DNA from: SAR86 cluster bacterium
GTDB lineage: Bacteria > Pseudomonadota > Gammaproteobacteria > Magnimaribacterales > D2472
Assembly: GCA_016779505.1 (NCBI GenBank)
Contig: JADHNM010000023.1
Location: 1-16,604 of the forward strand
Length of the DNA stretch: 16,604 nt
Direction of reading: 5' to 3'
Shown: one piece after another, positions 14,771-16,604 of the stretch
Layout: each line of letters begins with the position of its first letter
Numbering within the stretch: the stretch's first letter is position 1
The notes under the pieces: generated by a model
What the model was told of the DNA's origin: nothing
Seen by the model: the letters and a program-made list of their open reading frames with translations, nothing else
Databases searched by the model: none
Program-made: the position numbers and the translations under genes

Positions 14771-15958
14771 TTAAAGTGGTCCCTTGAAATCTATTCCCGC
14801 CTTAGTAAGTCGGGAAATCAGTGAGTGGCCTAGGCCTGAAGCTGATGTAAGTACGCCTCCATACTCCCTTCCACCAGGAAGCTCTTCTATATCTTCAATT
14901 AAACAAAGAGCACACTCAGATACCAGTTTTGAAGTAACTTTATAGCCTGGATCTCCCTTTCCATGCATGTTGAAAACAGATTTGGTGCCGTCCTCTGATT
15001 CAGCAATAAATTTACAATCGAACCAACCATTTTCTTGCACAGCCTCTGATGGCCCTTCTCCTGGTTTAGGCAGAAAAGGTTTTACCAGTCTTTTCAAAGG
15101 TGACAAAAGCACTAAAACTGATAATCCAGTAAGGAGAAGTGAGCTAACTGCGCTTAACCAACTCTTATGGTAAGCATGCTCTTGATAAGTAAAGTTAGAA
15201 CCATAAGATTCTTGTCGTAACGCTAACAAGGCTTCAGATCTTCGCACAACTCTTGTATTTGCAGTGGCCATAATGAAAGGTCCTGACCATGCTTTGATTT
15301 CAGGCTTTTTGGAGATGCCTACTCTGTCACCACTGAGTTGTTTTTGTTCATTGGAGTAAGAATCTTCAGGATTTAATAAAAACGGGTTGGTGAGATCATC
15401 TCCTAAATCTAACTCTCCCATAGAGAACATTGTTTCTAAGGTTCCCCCTGAGGCACCGCCTTCATATGAATGAAATGATTCGATTCTTTTGATGGGCTTT
15501 CCAAGACTTTTAGCTGCAAAAAAAGTTCCTAAATCCGATGGTATTGAATCAAATCCACATGAAGGAATAATTCTTATGCCTTTCCTTGCTGCCTCCTCAT
15601 GATGATTTTCTATTAAGCCCTTAACCCAAAAATTTTCACCTGTAATATCTACATAATGTGTATTATTCTTTACGCATGATGCAACCAATTTAGACCCATA
15701 TCTATGAAAGGGTCCAGCTGTAGATAAAATTACCCTGGCCCGTAAAGTTAAATTATCCAGAGCAACTTCATCATTCGAATCAGCTATTAAGATTTCTACT
15801 TCTGCTAGATTTTCTTCAGCAACCTTGCGAAGCTTTTCTTGATTTCTGCCTGCTATTGCCCACTTTGCTGTGGTTACCAATGATTGGAAGTATTTAACAC
15901 AAAGCTGGCCGGTAAAACCGGTGGCTCCATAAATAATGATGTCTATATCTTTATCCAT
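14771..15958 (-). CDS. Saccharopine dehydrogenase-like NAD(P)-binding oxidoreductase
   Basis: A 395-residue protein with an N-terminal Rossmann fold: GATGFTG (residues 11-17), AGRNQEKL (36-43) and STAGPFHRYG (79-88), followed by HYVDITGE and the PSCGFDSIPSDLG segment typical of the saccharopine dehydrogenase-like (SCCPDH)/trans-acting enoyl reductase group. A hydrophobic stretch (about 268-287) and the conserved PGEGPSE turn (299-305) are also family traits; the stretch may associate with lipid or membrane. Mycobacterial relatives reduce lipid intermediates and animal SCCPDH is linked to lipid droplets, so a lipid substrate is more likely than saccharopine, but this is inference. It is the first gene of a minus-strand pair with the CIA30-like protein, divergent from the fragment at 16020. 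Confidence 0.88.
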   Translation of the reverse strand: MDKDIDIIIYGATGFTGQLCVKYFQSLVTTAKWAIAGRNQEKLRKVAEENLAEVEILIADSNDEVALDNLTLRARVILSTAGPFHRYGSKLVASCVKNNTHYVDITGENFWVKGLIENHHEEAARKGIRIIPSCGFDSIPSDLGTFFAAKSLGKPIKRIESFHSYEGGASGGTLETMFSMGELDLGDDLTNPFLLNPEDSYSNEQKQLSGDRVGISKKPEIKAWSGPFIMATANTRVVRRSEALLALRQESYGSNFTYQEHAYHKSWLSAVSSLLLTGLSVLVLLSPLKRLVKPFLPKPGEGPSEAVQENGWFDCKFIAESEDGTKSVFNMHGKGDPGYKVTSKLVSECALCLIEDIEELPGGREYGGVLTSASGLGHSLISRLTKAGIDFKGPL

Positions 15959-15981
15959 ATATAAAATTGTTGAGTTATTAG

Positions 15982-15995
15982 TTATTAGATAATAA
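15982..15995. repeat. Perfect inverted repeat TTATTA-GA-TAATAA in a divergent spacer
   Basis: A 6-2-6 palindrome lies in the 61-bp spacer between the divergent oxidoreductase gene and the truncated gene at 16020. An extra TTATTA half-site sits directly upstream (15975-15980). It overlaps GATAAT (15988-15993), a possible -10 for the plus-strand genes with TTGTTG 15 nt upstream. It could be an operator, but low-complexity AT DNA makes chance palindromes common. Confidence 0.35.
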
Positions 15996-16019
15996 GGTTA
16001 ATGAGCCTTGGAGTAAATT

Positions 16020-16157
16020 ATGAAAATACTTGCGATTGGTGGTTGTGGAAGCATGGGTCGCTATGCCATGAGAACAGCCCAAAACTTCAGCTCTGTTGAG
16101 AAGATCGTTATCGCAGATATTGATAAAGAAAGCGCTGAGACTTTTGATTGCTGGTAA
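16020..16157 (+). pseudogene. 45-residue N-terminal remnant of a Rossmann-fold (saccharopine dehydrogenase-type) reductase
   Basis: The frame encodes MKILAIGGCGSMGRYAMR, then a segment ending VEKIVIADIDKESAETF, followed by DCW and a stop. This is the first beta-alpha-beta unit of an NAD(P)-binding domain: glycine loop GGCGSMG and an acidic ADID at the end of strand 2. It resembles the start of saccharopine dehydrogenase family proteins, which usually run to about 350-400 residues. Only 16 bases separate the stop from the next gene, so the rest is deleted rather than frameshifted. GGAG about 7 nt upstream of the ATG is one of the best ribosome binding sites in the window, so a 45-residue peptide may still be made. 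A deliberately small protein is the alternative. Confidence 0.65.
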
Positions 16158-16173
16158 ATAAAAAGGACTTCGT

Positions 16174-16604
16174 ATGAAAGACAAATTACATTTCTATATA
16201 AATGGTCAATGGGTTGAATCTGAATCAAATGAAAAAATTGAGATTATTAATCCAGCAAATGAAGAGCTCATAGGGCATGTTACTTCAGGAACAAAGGGTG
16301 ATATTGATCGAGCAGTATCCGCAGCATCTGAGGCCTTTAAAACTTTTCAATTTACCTCAAAGGAAGATCGCATTGAGATTTTAAATAATATTATTGCCGA
16401 ATATGAAAATAGGTATGATGATTTGGTTCAAACTATCACAGAAGAAATGGGTGCTCCTATCTGGTTATCACAGAAGGCTCAAGCATCCACAGGAATTAAA
16501 AATCTTCATGAAACTTTAGATGCTCTGAAAGAATATGAGTTTGAAAAAAAGGAAGGTGACTACACATTGGTCAGAGAGCCCATTGGTGTCATTGGAATGA
16601 TAAC
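16174..16604 (+). CDS. Aldehyde dehydrogenase family protein, 3' end outside window
   Basis: Begins MKDKLHFYINGQWVESES, with the family's N-terminal pattern: INGQWV, INPANEELIGHVTSG, then an AVSAASEAFKTF helix and, near the window edge, REPIGVIGMI, which leads into the usual TPWN motif. NAD(P)-dependent oxidation of an aldehyde to an acid is the family reaction; the substrate is not predictable, and the catalytic Cys and Glu lie beyond the edge. About 143 of roughly 470-490 residues are visible. AGGA about 7 nt before the ATG supports the start. It lies 16 bp downstream of the truncated reductase and probably shares its transcript. Confidence 0.92.
   Translation, partial: MKDKLHFYINGQWVESESNEKIEIINPANEELIGHVTSGTKGDIDRAVSAASEAFKTFQFTSKEDRIEILNNIIAEYENRYDDLVQTITEEMGAPIWLSQKAQASTGIKNLHETLDALKEYEFEKKEGDYTLVREPIGVIGMI

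Noticed and set aside
15978..16184. Minus-strand 68-residue frame near the divergent spacer
   Set aside because: It lies opposite the truncated reductase, whose plus-strand frame has a clear Rossmann motif and a ribosome site.

Overview
The window is AT-rich, gene-dense DNA from a bacterial chromosome. Gene content and order point to a gammaproteobacterium, and the small gaps, weak ribosome binding sites and low GC suggest a streamlined marine lineage such as SAR86. That lineage is inferred from style and content; no rRNA or other taxonomic marker is present. I see no phage, plasmid, CRISPR, tRNA or rRNA, and no gene-free stretch above about 110 bases.

Layout, left to right: (1) the 3' part of a phosphomannomutase/phosphoglucomutase gene (algC-like), then slmA (nucleoid occlusion), both on +. 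(2) mrcA/ponA (penicillin-binding protein 1A) on -, convergent with slmA. (3) aroK-aroB (shikimate pathway) on +, divergent from mrcA. (4) gltB (glutamate synthase large subunit) on -, convergent with aroB. (5) gltD (glutamate synthase small subunit) on +, divergent from gltB, followed with no gap by hemE. (6) A PsiE-family membrane protein and two small unknown proteins (96 and 58 residues) on +. (7) A CIA30-like secreted protein and a saccharopine dehydrogenase-like oxidoreductase on -. (8) On +, a 45-residue N-terminal remnant of a second Rossmann-fold dehydrogenase, then the start of an aldehyde dehydrogenase gene cut by the window end.

The block mrcA ... aroK-aroB ... gltB-gltD-hemE follows the order known from Pseudomonas (ponA-pilMNOPQ-aroK-aroB-[SPOR protein]-gltB-gltD-hemE). 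Here the pilus genes and the gene between aroB and gltB are absent, and gltB alone is flipped. The two subunits of one enzyme are therefore transcribed divergently from a 57-bp spacer rather than as a gltBD operon.

The most unusual feature is at that flipped junction. GltD carries about 88 extra N-terminal residues, and these look like the N-terminal arm-type DNA-binding region of a tyrosine recombinase. The spacer directly upstream holds two 9-bp direct repeats with a 10-bp period, framed by further direct and inverted repeats. A metabolic enzyme subunit fused to a recombinase-derived DNA-binding module, next to a repeat-rich divergent promoter, raises the possibility of autoregulation or of a scar left by a mobile element. 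Both are hypotheses.
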